A DNA stretch of 64,000 bases from Taklimakanibacter albus (GCF_016595235.1 NZ_JAENHL010000004.1:276343-340342); one strand, 5' to 3'. Positions 8,221 through 19,413 are shown, numbered from the stretch's first letter. Program-made: numbers and translations. The notes: generated from the sequence alone by a model not told the origin.

Positions 8221-9218
8221 TGATAGCCCTCGCTGCCGACCTTGCCGCGGAACACCCAATAGGCATAGGCGGTATAGGCCAGGATGATCGGCACCAGCAC
8301 CACCGCGCCCACCAGAAGGAAGCCCAGGCTCTCTTGCGGCGCCGCCGCGTCCCAGATGGTGAGCGTCGGCGGCACGATATAGGGATAGAAACTGATGCCG
8401 ATGCCGATAAAGGACAGGATGAAAAGCGCCAGCGAGGCGAGGAAGGGCGTCAGCTCTTCGCGCTTGAGGATGCCCTTGATCAGGAGATAGGCGGCGAGCG
8501 CCACCAGCAGCGGCACCGGAATGGTGTAAAGCATGCGCGGCCAGGAGAACCAGCGCTCCATATAGAGCGGCTCGAGGAATGGCGTCCACAGGCTGACGAG
8601 GCCGATGAGGAAAAGCGTCACGGGCCCGAGGACCAGCGCGAAACGATAGGAGCGATCCTGCAGCTTTTCGTCGGTCTTGAGGATGAGCCAGGTGGCGCCC
8701 AGAAGCGCATAGCCCACCACCAGAGCAAGTCCGGTGAACAGGCTGAACGGCGTAAGCCAGGTCCACCAGCCGCCGGCATAGGCGCGATCGGCGATCGGGA
8801 TGCCTTGCACGATGGTGCCGAGCGCGATGCCTTGCGCGAAGGTGGCGACGATCGAGCCCGAAGCGAAGGCCCAATCCCACAGGAACTTGCCGCGTGTCGT
8901 GCGCCAGCGGAATTCGAAGGCGACACCGCGGAAGACGAGCGCCAGCAGCATGATGACGATCGGCGCATACAGCGCCGGCATGATGGTGGCGTAAGCGAGC
9001 GGAAACACCGCGAACAGACCACCACCGCCCAACACCAGCCAGGTCTCGTTGCCGTCCCACACCGGTGCCACCGAATTCATCATGCGGTCACGGTCGGCTT
9101 CCGCTTTGTAGAAGGGAAACAGGATGCCGATGCCGAGATCGAAGCCGTCCATCATCACATAAGCGAGGACGGCGAAGGCGATGATCGCGGCCCAGATGAA
9201 AGCGAGATCGAGGATCAT
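8217..9218 (-). CDS. cydB: Cytochrome bd-type quinol oxidase subunit II
   Basis: This 333-residue integral membrane subunit has about eight or nine helices. It pairs with CydA to oxidise quinol and reduce oxygen to water. Family segments are MILDLAFIWAAIIAFAVLAY, the DGFDLGIGILFPF motif and VWDGNETWLVLGGGGLFAVFP with the conserved WDGNETWLV (residues about 53-61). Its ATG at 9218 overlaps the cydA stop. The downstream DUF2474 gene overlaps its own stop. Together with the short-loop CydA, the set resembles the cyanide-insensitive CioAB class. Confidence 0.95.
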   Translation of the reverse strand: MILDLAFIWAAIIAFAVLAYVMMDGFDLGIGILFPFYKAEADRDRMMNSVAPVWDGNETWLVLGGGGLFAVFPLAYATIMPALYAPIVIMLLALVFRGVAFEFRWRTTRGKFLWDWAFASGSIVATFAQGIALGTIVQGIPIADRAYAGGWWTWLTPFSLFTGLALVVGYALLGATWLILKTDEKLQDRSYRFALVLGPVTLFLIGLVSLWTPFLEPLYMERWFSWPRMLYTIPVPLLVALAAYLLIKGILKREELTPFLASLALFILSFIGIGISFYPYIVPPTLTIWDAAAPQESLGFLLVGAVVLVPIILAYTAYAYWVFRGKVGSEGYH

Positions 9219-10639
9219 CGGCGTCCCTCCGGATGGATTGCGAGCTCGCCCACCGTTTCGAGTGCCGGCGCCGGCACGATGCCGGCCGAGCGCAGATGCG
9301 CATCGCTCGGGCTGTCGGCCTCGCCCTCATGCGGCGGCTTGCTCATCAGGCGCAGCAGGTAGAACACCCCTGCCCCGAAGACGAAGAAATAGACGACCAC
9401 GAAGGCGATGAGCGAGGCCGCCACCGCTTGCGCCGCGATCGGCGCGGCTGAATCGGCGGTGCGTAAGAGGCCATAGACTGTATAGGGCTGGCGTCCCGCT
9501 TCCGTCGTCACCCAGCCGGCGAGCACCGCGACGAAGCCCGTCGGTCCCATCAGCAGAGCCGCGGCATGCAGCGCCTTCGTGTCATAGAGCCGCCGGCGCA
9601 TACGCCCCCACAGCGACCACAGACCGAGACCGAACATCAGGAACCCCAAGCCCACCATGATGCGGAACGACCAGAAGACGATGAGCGCATTGGGCCGGTC
9701 TTCCTTCGGCCATTCTTTCAGGCCGCGCACCACGCCGTTCCATTCATGGGTGAGAATGAGGCTGCCGAGCGAGGGAATGGCGATCTCGTAAAGTGTCTTC
9801 TCGGCCTCCATGTCGGGCCAGCCGAAGAGGATCAGTGGCGCACCGGCCCGCGTCTCGAAATGGCCTTCCATCGCGGCGATCTTCGCCGGCTGATGTTCGA
9901 GCGTGTTGAGGCCGTGCAGGTCGCCGGCGAGGATCTGGATCGGCGCCACGATGGCGAGCATCCACATCGCCATCGAGAACATCACCCCGGCGCCGTCATT
10001 CATCTTGTCGCGCAAAAGATGCCAGGCGCCGACCGCGCCGACGACGAGCGCGGTGGTGAGATAGGCGGCGATCACCATATGAACGAGCCGATACGGGAAG
10101 GACGGATTGAAGATGATCGCCCACCAGTCGGCCGGCACGAACTGACCGGCGGCATTGATCGTGTAGCCGACCGGCGTCTGCATCCAGCTGTTCGCCGACA
10201 GGATCCAGAAGGCCGAAATGAAGGTGCCGATCGCGACCATCAGCGTGGCGACGAAATGCAGGCCCTTCCCCACCTTGTTGAGGCCGAACAGCATGACGCC
10301 CAGGAAGCCCGCTTCGAGGAAGAAGGCGGTGAGCACCTCATAGCCCATCAGCGGCCCGATGATCGGACCGGCCTTGTCGGAGAACACGCTCCAATTCGTG
10401 CCGAACTGATAGCTCATCACCAGTCCCGATACGACGCCCATGGCGAAGGCGACGGCGAAGATCTTCTTCCAGTAATTGAACAGCGTCAGATAGGTGGTGC
10501 GCCCGGTCGAGAGCCACAGAGCCTCGAGCACCGCGAGATAGCTGGCGAGCCCGATCGAGAAGGCGGGAAACACAATGTGGAAGCTGACAGTGAAGGCGAA
10601 CTGCCAGCGCGCCAGCAAGACCGGATCGAAACCATCCAT
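9215..10639 (-). CDS. cydA: Cytochrome bd-type quinol oxidase subunit I, short Q-loop (CioA-like)
   Basis: This heme-bearing subunit of the terminal oxidase has 474 residues. Expected ligands are visible: His21 in SFHIVFPAFSIG, His187 in YRLVHMVIAAY, and the Met of FRIMVGLG near 340. The acidic pair Glu101 and Glu109 lies in GYEVLTAFFLEAGF. The quinol loop between helices 6 and 7 is short, which, with the total length, places it in the short-loop group that includes cyanide-insensitive oxidases. It is first in a cydA-cydB-DUF2474 operon with 4-base overlaps. No cydDC genes are in the window. No clear FNR-type site was found upstream. Confidence 0.95.
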   Translation of the reverse strand: MDGFDPVLLARWQFAFTVSFHIVFPAFSIGLASYLAVLEALWLSTGRTTYLTLFNYWKKIFAVAFAMGVVSGLVMSYQFGTNWSVFSDKAGPIIGPLMGYEVLTAFFLEAGFLGVMLFGLNKVGKGLHFVATLMVAIGTFISAFWILSANSWMQTPVGYTINAAGQFVPADWWAIIFNPSFPYRLVHMVIAAYLTTALVVGAVGAWHLLRDKMNDGAGVMFSMAMWMLAIVAPIQILAGDLHGLNTLEHQPAKIAAMEGHFETRAGAPLILFGWPDMEAEKTLYEIAIPSLGSLILTHEWNGVVRGLKEWPKEDRPNALIVFWSFRIMVGLGFLMFGLGLWSLWGRMRRRLYDTKALHAAALLMGPTGFVAVLAGWVTTEAGRQPYTVYGLLRTADSAAPIAAQAVAASLIAFVVVYFFVFGAGVFYLLRLMSKPPHEGEADSPSDAHLRSAGIVPAPALETVGELAIHPEGRR

Positions 10640-10746
10640 TGCGCAAGCTTTCAGATACTAATTCTAATTCCGAACAAGCTGAGGCAATCGCCGCTTCGTT
10701 ACAACACCATAACTGTCGCGCGTATCTTTGTCACTGTGGCTTTCTG

Positions 10747-11997
10747 TTACCTTTTACCATCGAGACGACGCACCAGGCGCAGCTGCGGAAACCACCAGGC
10801 CCAGAGCATGGCGACCGCCATCGTGCCGAGCCCGCCGGCGACGACCGCCGGCACCGCGCCGAACAGCGCCGCCGAAACGCCGGCGCGGAATTCGCCGAGC
10901 TCGTTCGAGGCGCCGATGAACACCATATTCACCGCATTGACGCGCCCGCGCACCTCATCGGGCGTCCACAGCTGGATCAGCGTCTCGCGCACATAGACGC
11001 TGATCATGTCGCAGGCCCCCGCCAAGGCCAGAGCGAGCACCGACAGCCAGATCATCGTCGACGCGCCGAACAAGGTGGTGAAGAAGCCGAAGCCGCCGAC
11101 GAAGATGAACATGATGAGGCCGGCATGGTTGCGGATCGTGTTACGCGCCAGCCAGGCGGCAACGATGAGCGCGCCGACGCCGGGCGCCGCGCGCAAAAGC
11201 CCGAGCCCCCAGGGCCCGGCCTGCAGGATGTCGCGCGCATAAACGGGCAACAGCGCCATGGCGCCGCCCAGGAGCACGGCGAAGAGATCGAGCGAGATGG
11301 CGCCGAGCACGATCTTCTCCGACCACACATAGCGGAAGCCGGCGAACAAAGTGGCGAGGCTCTTCGCTTCACCCGACCGGTGCTGCGGCGGCTTGGGGAT
11401 CAGCCCGACGAGCACCGCCGCGATGGCGAGAAGTGTCAGCGCCGTGCCGTAAGCCGCATATTCATGAAGCCCGTAGAGCAGACCGCCCGCGACCGGCCCG
11501 GTGATCGTGGCGATCTGCCAGGACGACGAGTTCCACGCGATCGCCGTCGAAAGCTCCGCCTGCGGCACCAGATTGGGCATCAGCGATTGCGCCGCCGGCC
11601 CCATGAAGGCGCGCGCAACGCCGAACAGCACCAGCAGTGCGAAGACCGGCCAGACGTCGCGCATGCCGCTCAAGGTGAAGACGACGAGCCCGGCGCAGAC
11701 CACGGCCTCCAGCCCCAGGCAGATCGCGGTAATGGCGCGCCGGTTATAGCGGTCCGCCACCGCGCCGGTGACGAGCACGAGCAGCAGCGAGGGGAGGAAC
11801 TGCGCCAGGCCGACAAAGCCGAGATCGAGGGGATTGCGCGTCAGGTCATAAACCTGCCAGCCGACCGAAACCGAGATGATCTGGGTGGCGAAGCTCACCA
11901 AGAGGCGCGCCAGCCAAAAATTGCGGAATCCGCGATGGCGGAATACGGAGGCTTGCGGCTGTGGGGATTGTGGTTCGGGAGATTCGGCGGCGGTCAT
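10747..11997 (-). CDS. MFS transporter, EntS/MFS_3-like exporter
   Basis: This 416-residue inner-membrane protein has about twelve hydrophobic segments. The first half carries GWQVYDLTRNPLDLGFVGLAQ and the loop GAVADRYNRRA between helices 2 and 3, the basic MFS signature. The mid-part ARAFMGPAAQSLMPNLVP and later DEVRGRVNAVNMVFIGASNELGEF are typical of the enterobactin-exporter-like MFS_3 group. The substrate is unknown. The N-terminus is Pro/Gln/Ser-rich and cytoplasmic. It stands alone, divergent from the CHAT gene and downstream of the cydA promoter region. Confidence 0.85.
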   Translation of the reverse strand: MTAAESPEPQSPQPQASVFRHRGFRNFWLARLLVSFATQIISVSVGWQVYDLTRNPLDLGFVGLAQFLPSLLLVLVTGAVADRYNRRAITAICLGLEAVVCAGLVVFTLSGMRDVWPVFALLVLFGVARAFMGPAAQSLMPNLVPQAELSTAIAWNSSSWQIATITGPVAGGLLYGLHEYAAYGTALTLLAIAAVLVGLIPKPPQHRSGEAKSLATLFAGFRYVWSEKIVLGAISLDLFAVLLGGAMALLPVYARDILQAGPWGLGLLRAAPGVGALIVAAWLARNTIRNHAGLIMFIFVGGFGFFTTLFGASTMIWLSVLALALAGACDMISVYVRETLIQLWTPDEVRGRVNAVNMVFIGASNELGEFRAGVSAALFGAVPAVVAGGLGTMAVAMLWAWWFPQLRLVRRLDGKR

Positions 11998-12115
11998 TGC
12001 GGGGAACGATGCGCCTCGCTCACAAGCCTGTCAAAATCCTGCCCAGACCTTGCGTCAAATACCTCACTCCCATAGGCTTCTGGAAAGCAACACTTTGAGC
12101 TGCAGGTTCCTCTTT

Positions 12116-15100
12116 ATGCGCCTTCCGGTACTGGCCGTTTTCACCCTCTTTCCGCTGCTTTTCGGCCCTGCCGTGCACGCCCAGGCTCCTGAAGGGCCGG
12201 AGCCTGCTCCCGCCCCTGCCTCCGAAACCGCCCCGACCGCGGTTCCGGAGGCCGATGCCGCGAAGCTCGCCTGCCCTGACGCCTTCCGCATCTACAGCGA
12301 GGCCGCCGGCGGCGACGACAAGGCGCTGCCATCTGTTCCGAAGACACCGGTGACCGGCACGCCTGATCCGGCCCAGGCAGCCGAGCGCAAGGAAGACAAG
12401 ATCACCGCCGCGCAGAAACGCCTCGCCGACATGATCAAGAAATCCGGCGAGAAATCCGCCCGCACCGCGCAGGCCTATCGCCTGCTCGCCCGCGACTATC
12501 GCGACGCCGCTCAATATGAAGACGCGGTCAAGGTGCTCGAAACCGCGATGCGCATCACCAGCAAGCTGCCGAAGAAGAAAAGCACCGAGCTCGGCGACAT
12601 CCAGATGGAGCTCGCCCAGACCTATACCAACAAGGGCGACCGCTTGAGCGCGCTGTCGATGTATGGCGCGGCCCGCAAGTCTTTCGAGGACGCAGTCGGC
12701 CCGAACCACCCGAAGGTCGCCCTCGCTTTGCACAATATCGGCAAGGTCGATCTCAACATGACGCAATATCAGGCGGCGCTCGAGGCCTTCCGTACCGCGC
12801 GCAGCGTCTATGAGGCCAATCTGCCGGACGAGACGAGCCATCTGGTCGAGCTCCTCATCGACACCGCCAGCATCCATGCCCGCATCGGCAACCGCGAAAC
12901 CGGTCTCGCTTTCGCCAAGGAGGCGGCGGCGCTCGCCCAGGAGAAGCTCGGGCCGGAGCACCGCACCACCGCGCTGGCGCTGCATTTCACCGGCACCGTG
13001 AATCGCAGCATGGGCCGCAGCAAGGACGCCCTCGCCGATCTCGGCGCCGCCATGCGCGTCTATCTCGGCAATGAGGCGCGCACGCGCAAGCGCATTCCCG
13101 AAGTCCTCGACGATGTCAGCGTCGCTCTGGTGCGCACCGGCTGTCTCGACCGCGCGATCGAGGTCCAGACCTTGTCGATCGGCCATTATGCGGCGCTTTA
13201 CGGCGAGAACCACAACCGCGTCGCCGCCGCCTATCACCGGCTCGGCGGCCTTTATCGCGAGACCGGCAAGTTCACCGAGGCGCGCGCACCCCTGTTCAAG
13301 GCCGCTTCGATCTATGAGCACATCTTCGGACCCAATCACCGGCGCATCGCCGATGTCTATAGCGATCTCGCGAGCTCGAGCGCCCGCATCGCGCTCAATT
13401 CCGAGGCGCTGCGTTATGGCTTCCGGGCATTGCGCATCAGGACCGCCAACAAGCAGGCTGACCCCGAGGATCTGCGCCAGAGCTACTGGTCGCTGTCGAT
13501 CGTGCTCAAGCAGCAAGGCAATCTCACCGCCGCCGTCGCCTTCGCCAAGATGGCGGTCAACATCAATCAGGAGATCCGCTCGCAGAACCGCAACCTGCCG
13601 CCGGAAATGACGCGCGCACTCGCCGGGCGTTATCGCGAGCTCTATGAATATCTCGCCAATATGCTGATCGGTGCCGGCCGCCTGCAGGAGGCCCAGCAGG
13701 TGCTCGACCTCATCAAGCAGCAGGAGCTGTTCGACTTCGTCCGCCGCGACGCCAACGAGGCCCAGGCGGTCGAAGGCCGCGCCGCGCTCACCCCCACCGA
13801 GGCCGATCTCTCCGCCAAGATCATGGAGCTGGTCGAGGAACCCATCAGTGCAGCGAGCGAGATCGAGGCGCTCAAGAAGAAGCAGGCCGAGAAAGGCCTG
13901 ACCAAGGAAGAGGAAGCGCTGGTGGCGATGCTCGAGCAGTCGCTTTCCGATCAGTTCCGCAAGCAGCAGACCGCCATCGACACCCTCCTCGCCGAGGTCG
14001 AGAACTCCAATCGCGAGATCGAGCGCGAGGTCAACAAGCTCGATCTCGATCTCGTCGACGCTACCCAGGAGCGCCTCAAGGCGCTGAAGGGCCGCGCCGT
14101 CGAATTGCAGATCGCCAGCCTCGACGATGCGCTGCACATCTTCCTCACCACCGAGCGCACCGGCATCTACAAGGAGGTACCGGTCGGCCGCAAGGAAGTG
14201 GCGCAGCTCGTCTTCCGCGCCTGGAGCTCCACCGCCAATCGCGATCCCGAGGCGCGCGAGCACCTGAAGCGGCTCTATGACATTCTGATCAAGCCGATCG
14301 AGCCCGAGCTCAAGGCATCGAAGGCTGAGGTCCTGATGTTCAACCTGGGCGGCGTGCTGCGCTACGCCCCGCTCGCGGCCCTTTATTCGGGCGATCACTA
14401 TTTGATCCAGGATTACGCCATCGCGTTGTCGACCACCGCCGCCAATACGCGTTACGAGGCGCTGCCACGCGAGCGCGGCAAGGCGGCGGGTTTCGGCGTC
14501 ACCAAGCCGCATGAGGGTTTCTCGGCTTTGCCGGGCGTCGCCGATGAGCTCGAGGCGGTCTTCGACGGCGCCGACACCAAGGGCTTCCTGGCCGGCAAGC
14601 CGTTGATGGATGAACGTTTCAACAGCCTGTCGATGGGCGAGGCGCTGAAGGCCAAGCCGCTTTATCTCCATGTCGCCAGCCATTTCCGCCTGGTGCCGGG
14701 CGATGCCGGCAATTCGGTGCTGCTTCTCGGCGACGGACGCCGGCTTTCGCTCGACGAGTTTCGGAAAGAAGAGCGCTTCCGTCTGACCGATCTCGATCTC
14801 CTCACTTTGTCGGCCTGTGAGACGGCGGGCGGTGTCGACCAGACCGGCGCCGAGATCGAAAGCTTCGCGTCCGTCGTGCAGAAGCGCGGCGCCTCCGCGG
14901 TGCTCGCCACCTTGTGGCCGATCGCCGACAGCTCGACCTCGCTTCTGATGGCGGAGTTCTACAAGCACTTCCTCGCCGCCGGCGAGGACAAGGCCACCGC
15001 CTTGCGCAAGGCGCAGATCGCCATGCTGAAGGGCGAGCTCAAGCCCAAAGGCGTCCTCACCGCCTCACGCTCCGCCAATGAGATGATCGAGACGCCGATC

Positions 15101-15178
15101 AACGCCTTGAGCGAAGAGCCCGGCTTCCAGCACCCCTATTTCTGGTCGGCCTTCATTCTGATGGGGAATTGGCTCTGA
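12116..15178 (+). CDS. Exported TPR-CHAT domain protein (putative cysteine peptidase)
   Basis: This is a 1020-residue protein. An N-terminal signal peptide (MRLPVLAVFTLFPLLFGPAV, cleavage likely after VHA) is followed by a Pro/Ala-rich linker. About residues 110-560 hold tetratricopeptide-type repeats such as HPKVALALHNIGKVDLNMTQ and NRVAAAYHRLGGLYRETGKF. A charged coiled-coil-like region covers about 590-720. The C-terminal CHAT domain (about 730-1020) has the expected dyad, His856 in HVASHF and Cys901 in LSACETAGG, plus GVLRYAPLAALYSGDHYLI and VLATLWPIAD. CHAT is the caspase/separase-like fold. The start is the ATG preceding the signal peptide; the open frame extends upstream only by read-through. 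There is no adjacent partner gene, so substrate and role are unknown. Confidence 0.85.
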   Translation: MRLPVLAVFTLFPLLFGPAVHAQAPEGPEPAPAPASETAPTAVPEADAAKLACPDAFRIYSEAAGGDDKALPSVPKTPVTGTPDPAQAAERKEDKITAAQKRLADMIKKSGEKSARTAQAYRLLARDYRDAAQYEDAVKVLETAMRITSKLPKKKSTELGDIQMELAQTYTNKGDRLSALSMYGAARKSFEDAVGPNHPKVALALHNIGKVDLNMTQYQAALEAFRTARSVYEANLPDETSHLVELLIDTASIHARIGNRETGLAFAKEAAALAQEKLGPEHRTTALALHFTGTVNRSMGRSKDALADLGAAMRVYLGNEARTRKRIPEVLDDVSVALVRTGCLDRAIEVQTLSIGHYAALYGENHNRVAAAYHRLGGLYRETGKFTEARAPLFKAASIYEHIFGPNHRRIADVYSDLASSSARIALNSEALRYGFRALRIRTANKQADPEDLRQSYWSLSIVLKQQGNLTAAVAFAKMAVNINQEIRSQNRNLPPEMTRALAGRYRELYEYLANMLIGAGRLQEAQQVLDLIKQQELFDFVRRDANEAQAVEGRAALTPTEADLSAKIMELVEEPISAASEIEALKKKQAEKGLTKEEEALVAMLEQSLSDQFRKQQTAIDTLLAEVENSNREIEREVNKLDLDLVDATQERLKALKGRAVELQIASLDDALHIFLTTERTGIYKEVPVGRKEVAQLVFRAWSSTANRDPEAREHLKRLYDILIKPIEPELKASKAEVLMFNLGGVLRYAPLAALYSGDHYLIQDYAIALSTTAANTRYEALPRERGKAAGFGVTKPHEGFSALPGVADELEAVFDGADTKGFLAGKPLMDERFNSLSMGEALKAKPLYLHVASHFRLVPGDAGNSVLLLGDGRRLSLDEFRKEERFRLTDLDLLTLSACETAGGVDQTGAEIESFASVVQKRGASAVLATLWPIADSSTSLLMAEFYKHFLAAGEDKATALRKAQIAMLKGELKPKGVLTASRSANEMIETPINALSEEPGFQHPYFWSAFILMGNWL

Positions 15179-15202
15179 TTTCCTACATCCCTCACTAGTT
15201 AC

Positions 15203-15358
15203 CCCCTCTCCCGTCCGAAGGATGGGAGAGGGTGGCCGAAGGCCAGGTGAGGGCTCTTTGTCCGCACAAGGAATACTTCTGCAATCATTGACAAGACTGA
15301 AGGAAAGAGCCCTCATCCGCCCTATCGGGCACCTTCTCCCATGCTTCGCACGGGAGAA
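15203..15358. repeat. Inverted pair of intergenic palindromes
   Basis: The arm at 15203-15257 (CCCCTCTCCCGTCC to GTGAGGGCTCTT) faces the arm at 15304-15358 (AAGAGCCCTCAT to CTCCCATGCTTCGCACGGGA). They are largely complementary, each with an internal hairpin. It is noncoding and lies between the convergent CHAT and tmpB-like genes, where it may serve as terminator. It is related in style, not sequence, to the element at 861-1056. Confidence 0.65.
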
Positions 15359-15369
15359 CGGAAAGTCAG

Positions 15370-15959
15370 TCACTTCCCCCGCCCCACCGCGTATCGATCC
15401 ACCACCCGCTGCAGCACCGGCACATAATGCCGGAAGGGCGGCGTCGCCATATCGGGGTCCTTGCCGCCCTCGTCCCACAGCCTGACCCGCACGGCCTCCT
15501 CATAAAACGGATTGCGCCGGAACTCCGCCACTTCGGCATCGTTCATCGGCCCGCCTTGCAATTCGAGCGTATGGCGCGACGCGATGCTGAGTTTGCCGTA
15601 GTAAGTCGTGTCCGTGGCGCAGAGATACCGTTTCGCCGCCACATGCAGGCGCACGCATTCGGTGATCACCGGCGGGAAGAAATGCTCGAGCACCTTGGCG
15701 CCCGCTTCGTCATGGTGATTGTCCTCGGTATCGTCCGGCGAATAAGGCCCGAACTCGCTCGTGTAATGACCGATGTCGTGCAGAAGTGCGGCGGCGACGA
15801 GCTCGTCGCTGGCGCCTGCACGCTCCGCCAGCACCGCGCCCTGCAGCATATGCTGTGACATGGTCACGGGCTCGCCCAGATAGGATTCGGCGCCGCGTCT
15901 TTCGAAGATGTCGGCGATGAAGGCGACGATCGAGGACCGGTCGAGGGAAAGCTCGCTCA

Positions 15960-15960
<1 letters not shown>
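15370..15960 (-). CDS. tmpB: HD-domain mixed-valent diiron oxygenase, TmpB/PhnZ-like
   Basis: This 196-residue HD-fold enzyme probably cleaves the C-P bond of a 1-hydroxyphosphonate, releasing phosphate. The metal ligands expected from PhnZ are present: His37, HD pair His61-Asp62 in LLHDIGH, His82/83 in NHHDEAG, His106 in RLHVAAKRY and Asp163 in RLWDEGG. The PhnZ-like Tyr and Glu of the substrate lid are visible in ESYLGEPVT (Tyr27, Glu30). The ATG at 15960 overlaps the stop of the upstream dioxygenase by one base (TGATG); a GTG directly before it could also start. The pairing with a TmpA-like gene favours TmpB, acting on hydroxylated 2-trimethylaminoethylphosphonate; PhnZ remains possible. 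Confidence 0.7.
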
Positions 15961-17150
<1,190 letters not shown>

Positions 17151-17206
17151 TCACGACTTGCCAGAATTCAAACAATGGTAATTGAGCCTTTGGCCAAATT
17201 TTACTT

Positions 17207-18103
17207 ATGACAGAGCGTGAATTCTCCCCACCGTTGATCTGGTTGAAAGCCTTCGAGGCCGCAGCCCGGCATGCGAGCTTCACCCTCGCCGCCGCCGAGT
17301 TGGGCCTCACCCAGGCGGCCGTCAGCCAGCAGATCAAGGCGCTCGAAAGCCGGCTCGGCGCGACGCTTTTCCACCGGCAGCAGCGGGGCGTTGCCCTCAC
17401 GCCTGAAGGCTCGGCCTATCTGCCCCATATCCAGCAGGCCTTTGCCGGCCTTGCCCGCAGCACCCAGGAATTGTTTGGGCGGCGTAGCCGGCCGACTTTG
17501 ACGATCCTGTCGCCGATTTCCTTCGCCGCTTTGTGGCTGGCGCCCCGTCTTCCTGTTCTGGAGCGCGAGGCGGAAGGGCTCGCCATCGACATCACCACCA
17601 TGCACACGCCCGACCATTATGGGGCGAGCACGGCGGTCTTCGACATCCGCTTCGGCCTCGGCGACTGGCCGGGTCGCACCGCCTATCGCCTTACCACCGA
17701 AAGGCTGACGCCGGTCGCAGCTCCGGCCGTGCTCAAGACCGGCCGGAAACCGGCGCCCGACATCTGGCAGCGCCTGCCCCTCCTCGCCGTACATGGCGCG
17801 CGCGAAATGTGGCCCGACTGGTTCGCACTATCGGGCGAGCCGCCACGCGGGGTGGCGCGCTATCGCTTCGACAGCTTCATCGCCGCGATGGGCGCCGCCG
17901 AGGCCGGCGCCGGCATCCTCCTCGGCTCGCGCCCGCTTATCGACGGGGCGCTCCGCCGCAGGAGCCTGGTGACGCTGTCGAGCTTCGAGCTGCCCTCGAC
18001 CGCGGGCCACTTCCTGACCCATGCCGCCGGCCGCAAGCTGAGCCCGGCCGAGACCGCCTTTCTCACAGCCCTCACCCGCGCCGCCGCCCCTGTTCTTGTG
18101 TGA
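17207..18103 (+). CDS. LysR-family regulator (GcvA-like), divergent from the tmpA-like gene
   Basis: This 298-residue protein has an N-terminal winged helix-turn-helix (residues about 10-67: LKAFEAAARHASFTLAAAEL, TQAAVSQQIKALESRLGATL) followed by the periplasmic-binding-type effector domain (from about 90, RSRPTLTILSPISFAALWLAP). The 95-base gap to the dioxygenase start is a normal position for autoregulation and activation of the divergent operon. The co-inducer may be the phosphonate substrate, but that is inferred only from location. Confidence 0.9.
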   Translation: MTEREFSPPLIWLKAFEAAARHASFTLAAAELGLTQAAVSQQIKALESRLGATLFHRQQRGVALTPEGSAYLPHIQQAFAGLARSTQELFGRRSRPTLTILSPISFAALWLAPRLPVLEREAEGLAIDITTMHTPDHYGASTAVFDIRFGLGDWPGRTAYRLTTERLTPVAAPAVLKTGRKPAPDIWQRLPLLAVHGAREMWPDWFALSGEPPRGVARYRFDSFIAAMGAAEAGAGILLGSRPLIDGALRRRSLVTLSSFELPSTAGHFLTHAAGRKLSPAETAFLTALTRAAAPVLV

Positions 18104-18113
18104 TCTACGGGGT

Positions 18114-18142
18114 TTGCTCAGCCGTCATGTGCTTGCTATAGG
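18114..18142 (+). promoter_or_regulatory. Likely icd promoter
   Basis: TTGCTC (18114-18119) and TATAGG (18137-18142) are separated by exactly 17 bases, a sigma-70-type arrangement, 37 bases before the icd start codon. Promoter calls in high-GC genomes are uncertain. Confidence 0.5.
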
Positions 18143-18178
18143 CACGCATTCTTCAAAAAGCAGTGTGAGGCAGGCTCC

Positions 18179-19390
18179 ATGGCAAAGATTAAGGTCGCGA
18201 ATCCGGTGGTTGAGCTGGACGGCGATGAGATGACGCGCATCATCTGGGATCTCATCAAGACGAAGCTGATCCACCCCTATCTCGACGTCCCGCTCGAATA
18301 TTACGATCTCTCGGTCGAGAATCGCGACAAGACCAAGGACCAGGTCACCATCGACGCCGCCCATGCCATCAAGAAGCACGGCGTCGGCGTCAAATGCGCC
18401 ACCATCACGCCGGACGAAGGCCGCGTGAAGGAGTTCAACCTCCAGCAGATGTGGAAGTCGCCCAACGGCACGATCCGCAACATCCTGGGCGGCGTCATCT
18501 TCCGCGAGCCGATCATCTGCTCCAACGTGCCGCGTCTGGTGCCGGGCTGGACCCAGCCGATCATCGTCGGCCGTCATGCTTTCGGCGATCAGTACCGCGC
18601 CACCGATTTCAAATTCCCCGGCAAGGGCAAGCTGTCGATCAAGTTCGTCGGCGAGGACGGCAAGGTGATCGAGCACGAGGTTTTCTCGTCGCCCGGCGCC
18701 GGCATCGCCATGGCGATGTACAATCTCGACGAGTCGATCAAGGAATTCGCCCGCGCCTCGTTGAACTACGGCCTCAACCGCAACTACCCCGTCTATCTCT
18801 CGACCAAGAACACCATCCTCAAGGCCTATGACGGGCGCTTCAAGGACATCTTCCAGGAGATCTACGACAACGAGTTCAAGGCCGAATTCGAGAAGCGCAA
18901 GATCACCTATGAGCACCGCCTGATCGACGACATGGTGGCCTCGGCGCTGAAATGGACCGGTGGTTATGTCTGGGCGTGCAAGAACTATGACGGCGACGTG
19001 CAGTCCGACACGGTGGCCCAGGGCTTCGGCTCGCTCGGCCTCATGACCTCGGTGCTGATGACGCCGGACGGCAAGACGGTCGAGGCGGAAGCGGCCCATG
19101 GCACGGTCACGCGCCACTACCGCCTGCATCAGCAGGGCAAGCAGACCTCGACCAACTCGACCGCGTCGATCTTCGCCTGGAGCCGTGGCCTCGCCCACCG
19201 CGCCAAGCTCGACAACAACGAGGCGCTCAAGAAATTCGCCGACACCCTGGAAAAGGTGACAGTGGGAACGATCGAGGACGGCAAGATGACCAAGGATCTC
19301 GCGGTCCTGGTCGGCCCCGACCAGGCCTGGCTCTCGACCGAAGGCTTCATCGACGCCGTCGACAAGTCGCTCCAGAAGGCGATGGCCTGA
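18179..19390 (+). CDS. icd: NADP-dependent isocitrate dehydrogenase
   Basis: This TCA-cycle enzyme oxidatively decarboxylates isocitrate to 2-oxoglutarate. The 403-residue length and the opening [20 protein letters not shown] identify the eukaryote-like homodimeric subfamily used by most alphaproteobacteria. Further landmarks are [32 protein letters not shown] (substrate arginines), [24 protein letters not shown] (metal aspartates) and [15 protein letters not shown] 18179 is preceded by GAGG. It is monocistronic, with its own promoter and a strong hairpin downstream. Confidence 0.97.
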   Translation: MAKIKVANPVVELDGDEMTRIIWDLIKTKLIHPYLDVPLEYYDLSVENRDKTKDQVTIDAAHAIKKHGVGVKCATITPDEGRVKEFNLQQMWKSPNGTIRNILGGVIFREPIICSNVPRLVPGWTQPIIVGRHAFGDQYRATDFKFPGKGKLSIKFVGEDGKVIEHEVFSSPGAGIAMAMYNLDESIKEFARASLNYGLNRNYPVYLSTKNTILKAYDGRFKDIFQEIYDNEFKAEFEKRKITYEHRLIDDMVASALKWTGGYVWACKNYDGDVQSDTVAQGFGSLGLMTSVLMTPDGKTVEAEAAHGTVTRHYRLHQQGKQTSTNSTASIFAWSRGLAHRAKLDNNEALKKFADTLEKVTVGTIEDGKMTKDLAVLVGPDQAWLSTEGFIDAVDKSLQKAMA

Positions 19391-19413
19391 TTTCCCACTC
19401 TTTGAGATGCGTT

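Noticed and set aside
12020-14968. Very long open frame (982 codons) on the minus strand
   Set aside because: It is antisense to the CHAT protein gene and results from high GC codon bias; its translation is low-complexity Gly/Arg/Leu without domains, while the plus strand has a signal peptide and catalytic dyad.
12116-15178. CHAT protein as part of a CRISPR or gasdermin defence system
   Set aside because: No cas genes, repeats-spacers or gasdermin-like frame nearby, and the protein has an export signal.
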